In this document: piece by piece, positions 30,534 through 40,129 of the stretch | How the letters are laid out: every line of letters begins with the position of its first letter | Position numbering within the stretch: the stretch's first letter is position 1 | DNA from: Polymorphum gilvum SL003B-26A1 | GTDB lineage: Bacteria; Pseudomonadota; Alphaproteobacteria; Rhizobiales; Stappiaceae | Assembly (NCBI RefSeq): GCF_000192745.1 | Contig: NC_015259.1 | Span: 1,999,001 to 2,063,000 of the forward strand | Direction: 5' to 3' | DNA length: 64,000 nt | Program-made: the position numbers and the translations under genes | Notes under the pieces: generated by a model | Database searches by the model: none | What the model saw: the letters and a program-made list of their open reading frames with translations, nothing else | What the model was told of the DNA's origin: nothing

Positions 30534-31762
30534 CACGGGTTGCTCGAGCTGGCGTAAACGGTTTGCGGGTCCGGCATGCCTGCGCTGGCCGCTGGCTGGG
30601 CCGTGACCTCGCTCCCCGCGATGTCCTGGCCGCGCAGCTGCCGGTACAAGGCGGTGATGCGGTCGGACATGAGGTCGACCGAGAAGGTCTCGGCGAGGCA
30701 GGTGCGCAGGCTCTTGGCGAAGCTGCGCATGGCCTGGGGGTCGGCGAGGGCGCCCTCCATAGCCGCGGTCAGCTTGTCGACGTCGCCGGCCTCGACGAGG
30801 CGCGAGGCATAACGGCCGAAGATCTCCGGGATGCCGCCGACGCGGGTGGCGATCAGCGGCACCTGGGCGGCGACCGTCTCCAGCACGATGTAGGGCATGG
30901 CTTCCGCCCGCGACGGCACGACCACGCAGCGTCCCATCCTGAAGGCCTGGCGGGCTGGCAAGGCGCCGTGGAAGGTGACGGCGCCGGTCAGTCCTAGGTC
31001 CTTCACCTTCTGCTCGTATTTCGCCCGGTCGGGTCCCTCGCCGACGATATGCGCGCTCGGTGCCTGTCCGGTCCTGAGCCGGAGGTTGTAGAGCGCCTCG
31101 ATGAACAGGTCCGGCCCCTTCAGGTCGCGCAGCATGCCGATGTAGAGGAAGTCGCGCGCGTCCTCGTCCGGCTGCACGGGCATGAACTCGCTCGGCTGCA
31201 GGCCGTTGTAGACCACCCGCGCCGGGATCCTCGGGTGGCCGACCTTGGTCTCGTAGGCGGCGTATTCGTAGTCGGAAACGAAGATCAGGCCGTCGGTGAA
31301 ATGCGCCTGGAGCCGCTCCAGTGCATGATAGACGCGGCCCTCGAGCCGGTTGGGATCGTAATGCAGGCTGCCGCCGTGCGGGCAGTAGATGCGTGTCACG
31401 TCGCGGCCCTGCAGGCGCAGGAGCGTGCCGATGGCGCGCATGTAGGCGCCACCCTTGGCGCCATGACCGTGCACGATGTCAGGCTTCAGGTCCTTGACAT
31501 AGCGGTAGAGGCGGAAAGCCGCCGCGAGGTCCTGCAGCGCCAGGCTGCGCTGCATGGGAAAGCGCGCGACGCCGAGCGCTAGGTGCGGTCGCAGCCGGTC
31601 GACGAAAGCGTTGTCGAAGTCGCTGCCGGAGGAAGAGTCGCAGATCACGCCGACGGCATGGCCGGCCTGCGACTGGGCGATCGCCAGGTCGTGAATATGC
31701 CGAAAGATCCCGCCGATGGGCGAGCGGACGCAATGAACGATCCGCAATGGGCTCGTGCTCAT
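30533..31762 (-). CDS. glycosyltransferase family 4
   Basis: Cytosolic GT-B glycosyltransferase of 409 residues that adds a sugar to the lipid-linked repeat unit. The N-terminal domain (about 1-185) begins RIVHCVRSPIGGIFRHIHDL. The C-terminal donor domain has GEGPDR, the catalytic EX7E-type stretch EAMPYIVLE and VGGIPEIFG. Its donor and acceptor are unknown. It is the only glycosyltransferase in the locus, so the exopolysaccharide repeat may be simple or other transferases lie elsewhere. It is translationally coupled to the following phosphotransferase gene. Confidence 0.92.
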   Translation of the reverse strand: MSTSPLRIVHCVRSPIGGIFRHIHDLAIAQSQAGHAVGVICDSSSGSDFDNAFVDRLRPHLALGVARFPMQRSLALQDLAAAFRLYRYVKDLKPDIVHGHGAKGGAYMRAIGTLLRLQGRDVTRIYCPHGGSLHYDPNRLEGRVYHALERLQAHFTDGLIFVSDYEYAAYETKVGHPRIPARVVYNGLQPSEFMPVQPDEDARDFLYIGMLRDLKGPDLFIEALYNLRLRTGQAPSAHIVGEGPDRAKYEQKVKDLGLTGAVTFHGALPARQAFRMGRCVVVPSRAEAMPYIVLETVAAQVPLIATRVGGIPEIFGRYASRLVEAGDVDKLTAAMEGALADPQAMRSFAKSLRTCLAETFSVDLMSDRITALYRQLRGQDIAGSEVTAQPAASAGMPDPQTVYASSSNP

Positions 31763-31866
31763 TCTGTAAGCTCCCTGCTTCGGCCTCCGGGCTTCTTTTG
31801 GCCCGTGAGGCTGATGCTGAGACCTTACGCGACGAGGATGAGTCCCCGGTTAATCCGCCGCCGCCC

Positions 31867-32424
31867 TTAGAAGAAGCGCTCGCGTACGTAAATCGTGTCG
31901 CCGGGACGGATCGGGTCCGTGATAGGGACACGGCCGTTTAGGATTTCGCCGTTGATCTGGCGGGTGATGTCGGCGCTGCCCTGCTCGGCGCGCGCGCCGA
32001 AGCCGCCGGCGGTGGCGATGGCGTTCTGCACCGTCATGCCGGCGACGTAAGGATACTGGCCGGCGTTCTGCACTTCGCCCATGACAAAGATCGGACGGTA
32101 CTGGTCGACTTCCACCGAGACGTCCGGATCGCGCAGGTAGCCACGCCGCAATGCGGTCGCGATGTCGGCGGCGAGTTCCTGCTGGGTCTTGCCCCGGGCG
32201 GCCAGGCTGCCGACCAGCGGCATCGAAATATAGCCTGCCTGATCAACGACATAGGTATTGGATAGGTCGTCCTGTCCGAACACGATGATGCGCAGGCGAT
32301 CGCTTGAATCGAGCCGGTAGGGCTGGGTCAGGATCTCGTGGAAGGCGGTCGGAGGACGCTTGTATCCGCTGCATCCGGCCAGCGCCAGGGACATGGCAAT
32401 AATGACAAGCAACCGGGTGGGCAT
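31867..32424 (-). CDS. polysaccharide export lipoprotein (Wza/ExoF-type)
   Basis: Outer-membrane or periplasmic component of polysaccharide export. From ATG 32424 (AGGAG six bases upstream) it has 185 residues: a lipoprotein signal ending LALAGC (C18), the Poly_export domain (YRLDSSDRLRIIVFGQDDLS, about 40-110) and one SLBB-like domain (about 115-180, VMGEVQNAGQYPYVAGMTVQ). This is far shorter than E. coli Wza (about 380), with only one SLBB domain, as in many rhizobial export proteins. The 104 bp before the GT4 gene hold no obvious terminator. Confidence 0.9.
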   Translation of the reverse strand: MPTRLLVIIAMSLALAGCSGYKRPPTAFHEILTQPYRLDSSDRLRIIVFGQDDLSNTYVVDQAGYISMPLVGSLAARGKTQQELAADIATALRRGYLRDPDVSVEVDQYRPIFVMGEVQNAGQYPYVAGMTVQNAIATAGGFGARAEQGSADITRQINGEILNGRVPITDPIRPGDTIYVRERFF

Positions 32425-32553
32425 CGACGACTCCTGACCTTCCTGCCGCCACAGTCGCAAAACGTGGTTAACACGGCGTGAACGACTTTCGGATGTACAA
32501 ACTTCCATTCATGAAACATTTACAAAGGTTAATTTTCAAAAATTCCTGGCCGA

Positions 32554-32582
32554 TTGCCGCTTAACACAACGCTTACCATAAT
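32554..32582 (+). promoter_or_regulatory. promoter of the chain-length/BY-kinase-like gene
   Basis: TTGCCG (32554-32559) and CATAAT (32577-32582) are separated by 17 bp in an AT-rich divergent region, about 40 bp before ATG 32622. The -10 matches five of six consensus bases and the -35 four. The region also drives the divergent export gene, for which I found no equally good box. Confidence 0.55.
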
Positions 32583-32621
32583 AGGCCATAGTTCTCTCCG
32601 GATTTGTTCGGAGTAGGTGTG

Positions 32622-34832
32622 ATGGGTTCGATGCGTGACGTTTATCAGCCGCAAGATCTGGCATTGGACCTGTCCGGGTTGCTGCGTGCGATAAGGGGAT
32701 CGCTACGCTGGCTTCTGCCGCTGGTGCTCGTCGTCGCGGCCACCGTGTTCCTGCTGCTTCAGTTCGTACCCGAGAAGTACAAGGGCGAGGCCAAGGTGCT
32801 GATCGAGAGTACCGACGCGATCTATCCGGGAGCGTCGCGCGGCGTCGAGGACGAGCGCGCACTGCTGGATACCGAAGGCGTCGCCAGCCAGGTCCAGTTG
32901 CTCACGTCCGCCGATCTGGCGCGGCGCGTCGCGCAGCGGCTGGATCTCGTTTCGATACCCGAATTCGATGCCGCTCGGACGCGCTCCATCCTCACCGATG
33001 CCCTCGTCCTGCTCGGCCTGAGGAGCGATCCCGCGCGCGTCTCGCCCGAGGAGCGGGTGCTCAAGCATTATTACAAGCATCTGGACGTCTATCGCCTGGA
33101 CGGGTCGCGGGTGATCGCGGTCGAGTATTCCGCCGAGGATCCGCAGCTCGCCGCGGCGGTCGCCAACACCATCCTCGACGAATATCTGGCGATGCAGAGC
33201 AAGGCGAAGCGCGAGACGACGGAGTTCACCGCCGCATCCCTGGAGCCACAGATCGAGCGCCTGCGCAAGGAGGTCCAGGACGCGCGCAAGGCGGTCGAGG
33301 ACTTTCGCGCCCATGCCGACCTGATGATGGGCAGCGACAATCGGACCTTGAACCAGCAGCAGCTGGCGGAAATCAGCACGCAGCAGTCGTCCGCCCAGGC
33401 GAGCGAGGCGGAGGCGACGGCCAAGGCACGCCTGATCCGCGGCCTGCTCAATTCCGGCGGATCGTTCGAAACGGCAAGCGACGTGCTCAACTCGCCGCTG
33501 ATCCAGCGGCTTCGCGAGCGCCAGGTAGCGATCCAGTCGCGCATCGCCGAACTGTCGACGACGATGCTCTCGAACCACCCGCAGATCCGCGCGCTCAACT
33601 CGCAGCTGGCCGACTACGATACCCAGATCCGGTCCGAGGCGCGCAAGATCCTGATCGGGCTCGAGAACGATGCCAAGGTCGCCCGCCAGCAGGCCGAGGC
33701 GCTGCGCGATCGCCTGAGCGAACTCAAGGTCGCGGCGGCGCGTACCAACACCGACCAGGTGCGCCTGCGCGAACTGGAGCGCGAGGCGGAGGCCAAGGCG
33801 ACCCAGCTCGACACGCTGCTTGCCAGCTACCGCGAGGCCGACACCCGCCGCAGCGCCCAGACCCTTCCTGCCGATGCGCGCGTGATCTCGCGCGCCAGCG
33901 TGCCGATCGAGCCTTATGCGCCCAAGGTGGCGCTGTTCACGATCATCGCCGCCCTGGCGACCTTCGTGCTCGGCTGCGCCTTCGTCGTGATGCGCGAGTT
34001 CCTGTCCGGCAATGCCCTGCAGCCGATCGATTACGGGCATGGTGAGGCGATCGCGGTCGCGCCGGCCCCCGTGGCGGAGGCTGCCGTCGCAGCCCAGCCG
34101 GTCGCCGCGGACGCCTGCGGCCCCTCCGACATGCCCCCCGCCGACCCGCGCACCGAGCGGGTGCGCGCTGCTGCGCATCCGGCGGCGGCCGCATCGCCGC
34201 GCCGGTCGGCGCCAAGCGGTTTGGGCCGTCGGGAGGAAGCGTACGGCCCGGCAGCCGAGGACGGGCAGAAATCCGAGCAGGCCCGCCGCATCGTCGTGCT
34301 CAGCGTCGACGACGCACAGATCTCGCACGACCTGGCCTTCGATCTGGTGCGCGCGGCGGCCGACCGGGGCGACATGGCTCTGTTGATGGAGGTCTTTCCG
34401 GAAAACGAGGATCCCGGCGCGGCCGCGGGCTTTTCCGATCTCGTCGCCGGCAAGGCGTCGTTCTCCTCGGTGATCTACCGCGACGCCGGTTCGCGCGCCC
34501 ATATCATCGAGGCGGGCCGCTTCGCGCTTGCCGACGCCATGGTCGCCGACGGCCGCTTCAGCCGGGTCCTCGATGCTATCGACGCGACCTACGGGACTGT
34601 CGTTGTGGATCTTGGCACCATCGACGGCTCGCTCGCCAGCGCCCGCATTCTCGAATATGCGGATCGTGTCATCGTGGTGTCGCAGGACGAGACGGAGACG
34701 CCGGGCCTGCGCAGCGCCGCCCGGCTGTTGTCGCGCAACACCGGCGCCGAGGTGATCGTGCGCACGCACTCCGGAGAGCGCGGCCCGGTGCGTCGTTCGA
34801 CGCGTCGCTCGGCGCGCGGCGTCGCGGCTTGA
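32622..34832 (+). CDS. Wzz/GumC-type chain-length protein fused to a degenerate BY-kinase domain
   Basis: Inner-membrane polysaccharide co-polymerase, 736 residues. There is a first membrane helix (about 30-48), a periplasmic Wzz domain with long coiled coils (about 180-410), a GNVR-like segment ending PADARVISRASVPIEPYAPK, and a second helix (about 445-465). A Pro/Ala linker and a cytosolic BY-kinase-like domain (about 555-725) follow. In that domain the Walker A position reads SVDDAQISHD (561-570) with no GxGK[ST], and TVVVDLG (D663) stands at the Walker B. The C-terminus is Arg-rich, without a tyrosine cluster. Kinase activity is therefore unlikely. ATG 32622 has GGAG upstream. Confidence 0.9.
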   Translation: MGSMRDVYQPQDLALDLSGLLRAIRGSLRWLLPLVLVVAATVFLLLQFVPEKYKGEAKVLIESTDAIYPGASRGVEDERALLDTEGVASQVQLLTSADLARRVAQRLDLVSIPEFDAARTRSILTDALVLLGLRSDPARVSPEERVLKHYYKHLDVYRLDGSRVIAVEYSAEDPQLAAAVANTILDEYLAMQSKAKRETTEFTAASLEPQIERLRKEVQDARKAVEDFRAHADLMMGSDNRTLNQQQLAEISTQQSSAQASEAEATAKARLIRGLLNSGGSFETASDVLNSPLIQRLRERQVAIQSRIAELSTTMLSNHPQIRALNSQLADYDTQIRSEARKILIGLENDAKVARQQAEALRDRLSELKVAAARTNTDQVRLRELEREAEAKATQLDTLLASYREADTRRSAQTLPADARVISRASVPIEPYAPKVALFTIIAALATFVLGCAFVVMREFLSGNALQPIDYGHGEAIAVAPAPVAEAAVAAQPVAADACGPSDMPPADPRTERVRAAAHPAAAASPRRSAPSGLGRREEAYGPAAEDGQKSEQARRIVVLSVDDAQISHDLAFDLVRAAADRGDMALLMEVFPENEDPGAAAGFSDLVAGKASFSSVIYRDAGSRAHIIEAGRFALADAMVADGRFSRVLDAIDATYGTVVVDLGTIDGSLASARILEYADRVIVVSQDETETPGLRSAARLLSRNTGAEVIVRTHSGERGPVRRSTRRSARGVAA

Positions 34833-34837
34833 TGACG

Positions 34838-34866
34838 GAGTGCGATCGGCACGCTTCATCGCACTC
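34838..34866. terminator. convergent hairpin terminator
   Basis: GAGTGCGAT and ATCGCACTC form a 9-bp stem around an 11-base loop, followed by GGTTTGAG, four bases after the chain-length gene stop. It sits between two convergent genes (the other ends at 34948). The T tract is poor, so rho may help. Confidence 0.5.
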
Positions 34867-34947
34867 GGTTTGAGCCGGTGCGGCGCTTCAGGACATGCGT
34901 CCCGGATCGGTCGGGTTCCTCGGGATCTGGCGTGACGGCTGCGGGCG

Positions 34948-36192
34948 TCAGCCCAGGCGGGCGCGGATTCGGCGCGCCTTGCGCACCAGCGACCACAGGG
35001 CAGGGGAGGTGCGGATCGTGCGCTTGGCGGCCAGCCGCAGCCGGTCTGCGGCCGTGACGATCCGGCCGGCTGCCGTCAGCGCCTCTTCCCGGTCGACGAG
35101 GTCCTGCGCGGCCGTCCAGGCCAGCTTGTAACGTTCCTCTCCGAGCCCCAGGTCGAGCACGGCGATGGCGGGATCGGCGCAACAGTTGCGCACGATCTCC
35201 GTCAGCAGCACGACGCCGGGACTTAAGGCGGTCAGCTCGTCGTGGGCGATGCTGTTGGCATAGCCGTAATAGGCGCCCTGACCAATGCCGCCGAGATAGG
35301 TCGCCCTGATCCGCCCCCCCGCTTCCAGGTAGCGCAGGTCGAGCAGCGGCCCGCCGTCGCCGTCCGGCTCGCTCAGCAGCGCGCGCAGGAAGGCCTGTGC
35401 CGGCGCGCCGGAAAAGGCGTTGGGGATCCCGGTCTCTCGCGCGCGCACCGCGCGCTGCTCGAAGAAGGCGGCGAGGCCGGTCTCGATCTCCTGCGCCGTC
35501 TGCGCCCGCTTCACCGCGTAGTCGCCGGCCTCTTCCAGCGCCTTTCTCTTGCGCAGCAGCTTCTTGCGCGATGCCTTGCTGTGGGTGTCGGCGAACAGCG
35601 CCTCGAACGGACGGTCCAGCGGACCGCGAAACACCGGGCTCGGACTCGGGTTGCCGTTGTCCGCGGCGAGCGGATGGGGCCGGCCTTCCCAGACGGCTGG
35701 AATGTTGTGGAGCGCCAGCCGGTCGGCGCCGGCGGCACGAGCGGCATCGATCAGCGCGCCATGCAGCGTATCGGCCGACAGCTCGGCATAGGCGCGCCGC
35801 GTCCAGATCCCGGTGTTCTGGTTGGCATGGCTCTGGCCGAGCCAGGTCAGCGTCGTCACGCCATGGGCGCGGCTGAGCGCGAACGGCCAGACGAAGGCTG
35901 GCTCGCCGTCGACGAGGCCGACCGCGATGCGGGCGGCCTCTCCCGCCCGCGCGCCGATATGCGCAAGCCAGGCACGCGCCCAGCCGAAGCGGTGGTAATG
36001 CGCCAGCAGGCCGTCGCGCTCGATCAGCCGCCACGGCACCTCGGCCGCCTGAAGCGTGTCGACCATCAGTACCCTGGCGCTGCGCGCCTGCGGCGGGATG
36101 GATGCGGGCGCGGCCAGGGAAGCGGACGGGCCGGTACCCGCCGCCGGGCCGGTCTCGGTCGCATGTCCGCTGCTGGCTGCCGTGAGGGTCAT
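34948..36192 (-). CDS. GNAT-fold protein of the BioF2/FemAB-like (CelD) family
   Basis: 414 residues from ATG 36192; an ATG at 36222 is possible, and upstream extension to 36411 lies in the promoter of the next gene. The C-terminal half (about 200-370) carries the GNAT-like Acetyltransf_6 domain, with a basic helix SKASRKKLLRKRKALEEAG and a ligand pocket stretch (YLGGIGQGAYYGY). Such proteins occur in exopolysaccharide and cellulose loci and are thought to transfer acyl or aminoacyl groups, but the substrate is unknown. It is divergent from the deacetylase, with which it may modify the polymer. Confidence 0.82.
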   Translation of the reverse strand: MTLTAASSGHATETGPAAGTGPSASLAAPASIPPQARSARVLMVDTLQAAEVPWRLIERDGLLAHYHRFGWARAWLAHIGARAGEAARIAVGLVDGEPAFVWPFALSRAHGVTTLTWLGQSHANQNTGIWTRRAYAELSADTLHGALIDAARAAGADRLALHNIPAVWEGRPHPLAADNGNPSPSPVFRGPLDRPFEALFADTHSKASRKKLLRKRKALEEAGDYAVKRAQTAQEIETGLAAFFEQRAVRARETGIPNAFSGAPAQAFLRALLSEPDGDGGPLLDLRYLEAGGRIRATYLGGIGQGAYYGYANSIAHDELTALSPGVVLLTEIVRNCCADPAIAVLDLGLGEERYKLAWTAAQDLVDREEALTAAGRIVTAADRLRLAAKRTIRTSPALWSLVRKARRIRARLG

Positions 36193-36304
36193 CGTTCGCC
36201 TGTCGATACGGTCGAAATGCATCGTCGCGCGAGGATTGCAACAATATCTAAAGAAAGGGTGCCTAGGGTCTCGGGTGGATACGAACGGAGCGCGTTCGCG
36301 CACG

Positions 36305-37405
36305 ATGGGCAATCGACGGAGACTCTTCGAGAACGGCTTCAGGCTGCTGCAGCGGAGCGGCCTCAGCCGGGCGATGGCGCCCTTCACGCAAGGGTGCGGC
36401 ATCGTCTTCATGCTGCATCGCGTCTGTGCGCCCCGGCCGGAGGGGTTTCAACCGAACCGCCACCTCGAGATCTGCCCGGATTTCCTGAAAACGGTCGTCG
36501 CCCGCGTGCGCGACCAGGGCTACCGGATCGTGCCGCTCGGCGAGGCCGTCGACCTGCTGAAGACCGGCTACGGCGACCAGCGCTATGCGGTGCTGACCTT
36601 CGACGACGGCTACCGCGACAACCTCACCGTCGCCCATCCGGTGCTCAAGGAGCTCGGCGCCCCGTTCACGGTCTTCGTCACCAGCGGCTTGATCGACCGC
36701 AGCACCGAATTGTGGTGGGTGGCGCTGGAACGGCTGATCGCGGCGAACCGCTCTCTCGATCTGGTCGGCACCGGAGCGGGTGACGGCATCGCCTGCGCCA
36801 GCGACGCGGAGAAGGAGGCCTGCTTCTGCCGGCTGACGCACTGGCTGACGCACGAGGTCAGTGAGGACGAGCAGCGCGCCATCGTTCGCCACCTGTGCGA
36901 ACGCCATGGCCTCGACCTCGCCGCGCTCGCCGACGAGTTGATGATGGACTGGGACGAGCTGCGCCGCCTCGCCGGCGATCCGCTGGTTACCATCGGCGCC
37001 CACACCCACGGCCACTACGCGCTCGCCCAGCTCGACGAGACCGCCGCGCGCGCCGACATGGCGGCCGGTATCCGCAGGCTGGAGCAGGAACTCGGCCGCA
37101 AGCCGCGCTATTTCGCCTATCCCTACGGCAACGACAAGGCGGCGGGCCCGCGTGAGGCGGCGCTCGCCTCCGAACTCGGCTTCCAGGCCGCGGTGACGAC
37201 GGTGCCGGGCGTGCTGAAGTCGGTCCACGCGCGCGACCTGATGCTGCTGCCGCGAGTGTCGCTGAACGGCTATTTCCAGGACGCCTACATGGTCGACCAG
37301 TATCTGACCGGCGCCCCCTTTGCCCTCTACCGCACCGCCAAGCGGCTGCAGGCCGGCCTCGGTCTCAGGAGCCTGGCCTGCGGGGCCTTTCCATCCACCA
37401 GATGA
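36305..37405 (+). CDS. polysaccharide deacetylase (NodB-homology domain)
   Basis: Metal-dependent carbohydrate esterase family 4 protein, 366 residues. Catalytic and metal residues are visible: D100-D101 in LTFDDGYRDN and H233/H237 in GAHTHGHY. The C-terminal part ends with a conserved SVHARDLMLLPRVS region. There is no clear signal peptide, so it may be cytosolic or use an atypical signal (the hydrophobic FTQGCGIVFMLHRV is part of the fold). It likely removes acetyl groups from the polymer or a precursor. The 3' end overlaps the convergent DUF2842 gene by 41 bp. Confidence 0.9.
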   Translation: MGNRRRLFENGFRLLQRSGLSRAMAPFTQGCGIVFMLHRVCAPRPEGFQPNRHLEICPDFLKTVVARVRDQGYRIVPLGEAVDLLKTGYGDQRYAVLTFDDGYRDNLTVAHPVLKELGAPFTVFVTSGLIDRSTELWWVALERLIAANRSLDLVGTGAGDGIACASDAEKEACFCRLTHWLTHEVSEDEQRAIVRHLCERHGLDLAALADELMMDWDELRRLAGDPLVTIGAHTHGHYALAQLDETAARADMAAGIRRLEQELGRKPRYFAYPYGNDKAAGPREAALASELGFQAAVTTVPGVLKSVHARDLMLLPRVSLNGYFQDAYMVDQYLTGAPFALYRTAKRLQAGLGLRSLACGAFPSTR

Positions 37406-37580
37406 TCGCCCCGGCCGGGATCACCCACAGCAGTCCGGCGACGGCGAAATAGGCCAGACGCACCCAGGTCGATGCCTGTTGAAGGGTCATGTCTCCGATC
37501 ACCATCGCCACCAGCGCATAGACCACGACGAAGGTGACCAGCACGACCATTCCGACGAACTTGCGCAGCGACGGTCTCAT
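37365..37580 (-). CDS. DUF2842 family membrane protein
   Basis: A 71-residue two-helix membrane protein. MRPSLRKFVGMVVLVTFVVV begins the first helix; residues about 40-62 form the second (AVAGLLWVIPAGAIIWWM). It ends with a basic tail. DUF2842 proteins are frequent and uncharacterised in alphaproteobacteria and often lie beside COX15, as here. ATG 37580 has GAGGA seven bases upstream; an upstream extension to 37667 is unlikely. It is convergent with and overlaps the deacetylase by 41 bp, and is divergent from COX15 (136 bp). Confidence 0.85.
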   Translation of the reverse strand: MRPSLRKFVGMVVLVTFVVVYALVAMVIGDMTLQQASTWVRLAYFAVAGLLWVIPAGAIIWWMERPRRPGS

Positions 37581-37716
37581 CCGATGTTCCTCATCCCGTT
37601 GCGGTTGCGTCAGCGTCGCAATGTCGCAAAGGCGGATCGAAAGGCGCCGGCCGACTTGCCGTGACACCGGTGGACCTATATCTCAGCCGGTCAAAGGTCA
37701 AATACCGGATCCTGCC

Positions 37717-38826
37717 ATGCCTATCCCGTCCACCGCCGTCCCGCCCGCCGCCGTGACCGTCCCGCCCGCCGACCGGGCGCTGGCCCGCAACCGGGCGCTG
37801 ATCCGCTGGTGGCTCTATGGCATCTGCCTGTTGATCCTGGCCATGGTGGTCGTCGGCGGCGCCACGCGGCTGACGGAATCGGGCCTGTCGATCACCGAGT
37901 GGAAGCCGATCCACGGCATGATCCCGCCGCTCAACGAGGCGGAGTGGCAGGAGGAGTTCGACAAGTACCGCCAGATCCCGCAGTACCAGCTCATCAACAA
38001 GGGCATGAGCATGGACGAGTTCAAGTTCATCTTCTGGTGGGAATGGGCGCATCGCCAGCTCGGCCGTTTCATCGGCATCGCCTATTTCGTGCCGCTCGCC
38101 CTGTTCTGGCTGCAGGGGCGGGTCGAGCCCTGGCTCAAGCCGCGGCTCGTGCTCGGCCTCTTCCTCGGCGGCCTGCAGGGGGCGGTCGGCTGGTGGATGG
38201 TCGCATCGGGCCTGGTCGAGCGCACCGACGTCAGCCAGTACCGGCTCGCCGTGCACCTGACGCTCGCCTGCGTGATCTTCGCCTATCTGTTCTGGCTGGC
38301 CCGGCGCCTGGTGCCGGCGCGCAGGACGGCCCCGGATGCCGACCGCGCCAGCACGCCCTTCGCGAAGGCCGTGCTGGCGCTGGTGCTGGTGCAGATCTTC
38401 CTCGGCGGCCTGGTCGCCGGGCTCAACGCCGGGCTGACCTTCAACACTTGGCCGCTGATGGACGGACAGATCGTGCCGGCCGGCCTGCTGGCCATGGAGC
38501 CGGCGTGGAAGAACTTTTTCGAGAACGTCATGACGGTGCAGTTCCAGCACCGGGTGGCGGCCTATGTCCTGGTCGCGGCGGTGCTCGTCTTTGCCTGGAG
38601 CGTGCTGACCCGCTCGGCCCACGCCCCGCTGCGCGGAGCCGCCATGGCGCTCGGCGGGCTCGTCCTCGCCCAGCTCGTGCTCGGCATCCTGACCCTGCTG
38701 GCGCAGGTGCCGCTCGATCTCGCCCTGCTGCACCAGGCGACCGCCGTTCTGGTGCTCGGCGCTGCCGTCGAGGTACTGGTCGTGCTCAAGGGGCCGGTGC
38801 CCGGCGGCGCTGCCGCCGCCGGGTAG
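37717..38826 (+). CDS. ctaA: heme A synthase (COX15/CtaA)
   Basis: Inner-membrane enzyme oxidising the C8 methyl of heme O to the formyl of heme A for aa3 oxidases. It has 369 residues and eight predicted helices. The four heme-ligand histidines are recognisable in WAHRQLGRFIG, AVHLTLACV, FQHRVAAYV and LLHQATAVL. The N-terminal VVGGATRLTESGLSITEWKP is a family signature. A proline/alanine leader precedes helix 1. It is separated from the convergent metY by only 13 bp; a GC hairpin at its 3' end has no T tract. Confidence 0.96.
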   Translation: MPIPSTAVPPAAVTVPPADRALARNRALIRWWLYGICLLILAMVVVGGATRLTESGLSITEWKPIHGMIPPLNEAEWQEEFDKYRQIPQYQLINKGMSMDEFKFIFWWEWAHRQLGRFIGIAYFVPLALFWLQGRVEPWLKPRLVLGLFLGGLQGAVGWWMVASGLVERTDVSQYRLAVHLTLACVIFAYLFWLARRLVPARRTAPDADRASTPFAKAVLALVLVQIFLGGLVAGLNAGLTFNTWPLMDGQIVPAGLLAMEPAWKNFFENVMTVQFQHRVAAYVLVAAVLVFAWSVLTRSAHAPLRGAAMALGGLVLAQLVLGILTLLAQVPLDLALLHQATAVLVLGAAVEVLVVLKGPVPGGAAAAG

Positions 38827-38839
38827 GAGATCCGTCCGC

Positions 38840-40129
38840 TCAGGCTGGCAGGCTTTCGAGCGCCTGGTCGAGATCCGCGATCAGGTCCTCCGGATCCTCC
38901 AGGCCGATCGACAGCCGCACCACGTCCGGGCCCGCGCCGGCCGCCGTCTTCTGCTCGTCGCTCAGCTGGCGGTGGGTGGTCGAGGCGGGATGGATGATCA
39001 GGCTGCGGGTGTCGCCGATGTTGGCCAGGTGCGAGAACAGCTGCACGTTGGAGACCAGCGCGACGCCTGCCTCGTAGCCGCCCTCGACGCCGAAGGTGAA
39101 CACCGCGCCGGCGCCCTTGGGGCAGTATTTCTGCTGCAGCGCGTGGCAGGGGTCGGACGGCAGCGCCGCATAGGACACCCAACTCACCTTCGGATGGCCC
39201 GACAGGTGCAGCGCCACCTTGAGCGCGTTGTCGCTGTGGCGCTGCATGCGCAGCGGCAGCGTCTCGATGCCGGTCAGGATCATGAAGGAATTGAACGGCG
39301 AGATCGCCGGCCCGAGGTCGCGCAGGCCGAGCACCCGGCAGGCGATGGCGAAGGCGAAGTTGCCGAAGGTCTCGTGCAGGACGATGCCCTGGTACTCGGG
39401 GCGCGGCGTTGACAGCAGCGGGTAGCGGCCGCTCGCCGACCAGTCGAAGCTGCCGCCGTCGACGATGACGCCGCCCATGGAATTGCCATGGCCGCCCATG
39501 AACTTGGTCAGCGAATGCAGCACGATGTCGGCGCCGTGCTCGATCGGCCGGCACAGGTAGGGCGTGGCCAGCGTGTTGTCGACGATGAGCGGGATGCCGT
39601 GCTTCTTGGCGATCGCCGCGATGCCGCCGATGTCGGTGACGATGCCGCCCGGGTTGGCCAGGCTCTCGATGAAGATCGCCCGTGTGGTGCCGTCGATCGC
39701 CGCCTCGAAGCTGGACAGGTCGGCCGGATCGGCCCACTTGACGTTCCAGCCGAAGCTCTTGAACGAGTGGTTGAGCTGGTTGATCGAGCCGCCGTAGAGC
39801 TTCCTGGAGGCGACGATGGTGTCGCCCGGCGTCATCAGCGTGTGGAAGGCGAGCAGCTGCGCCGAATGGCCCGAGGCGACCGCGAGCGCCGCCGTGCCGC
39901 CTTCCAGCGCGGCGACGCGCTCCTCCAGCACCGCCGTCGTCGGATTGGTGATGCGGGTGTAGATGTTGCCGAAGGCCTGCAGCCCGAACAGCGAGGCGGC
40001 GTGATCGACATCGTCGAAGACGAACGACGTCGTCTGGTAGATCGGTGTCACGCGCGCGCCGGTCGAGGGATCGGGCTGCGCGCCCGCGTGGATCGCCAGG
40101 GTCGCAAAACCCGGATTGCCTTCGCTCAT
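38840..40129 (-). CDS. metY: O-acetylhomoserine aminocarboxypropyltransferase (sulfhydrylase)
   Basis: PLP enzyme that makes homocysteine from O-acetylhomoserine and sulfide (direct sulfhydrylation). The 429 residues have PLP lysine K209 in [12 protein letters not shown], and [20 protein letters not shown] at about 57-76. This length fits MetY (about 430) rather than cystathionine gamma-synthase (about 390). ATG 40129. The 124 bp upstream were checked for a SAM-II riboswitch, commonly seen before metA/metZ in this group; none was recognised. Confidence 0.95.
   Translation of the reverse strand: MSEGNPGFATLAIHAGAQPDPSTGARVTPIYQTTSFVFDDVDHAASLFGLQAFGNIYTRITNPTTAVLEERVAALEGGTAALAVASGHSAQLLAFHTLMTPGDTIVASRKLYGGSINQLNHSFKSFGWNVKWADPADLSSFEAAIDGTTRAIFIESLANPGGIVTDIGGIAAIAKKHGIPLIVDNTLATPYLCRPIEHGADIVLHSLTKFMGGHGNSMGGVIVDGGSFDWSASGRYPLLSTPRPEYQGIVLHETFGNFAFAIACRVLGLRDLGPAISPFNSFMILTGIETLPLRMQRHSDNALKVALHLSGHPKVSWVSYAALPSDPCHALQQKYCPKGAGAVFTFGVEGGYEAGVALVSNVQLFSHLANIGDTRSLIIHPASTTHRQLSDEQKTAAGAGPDVVRLSIGLEDPEDLIADLDQALESLPA

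Noticed and set aside
38800-38824. GC hairpin at the 3' end of COX15
   Set aside because: It lies in the coding region and has no T tract; low-complexity Gly/Ala/Pro codons explain it.
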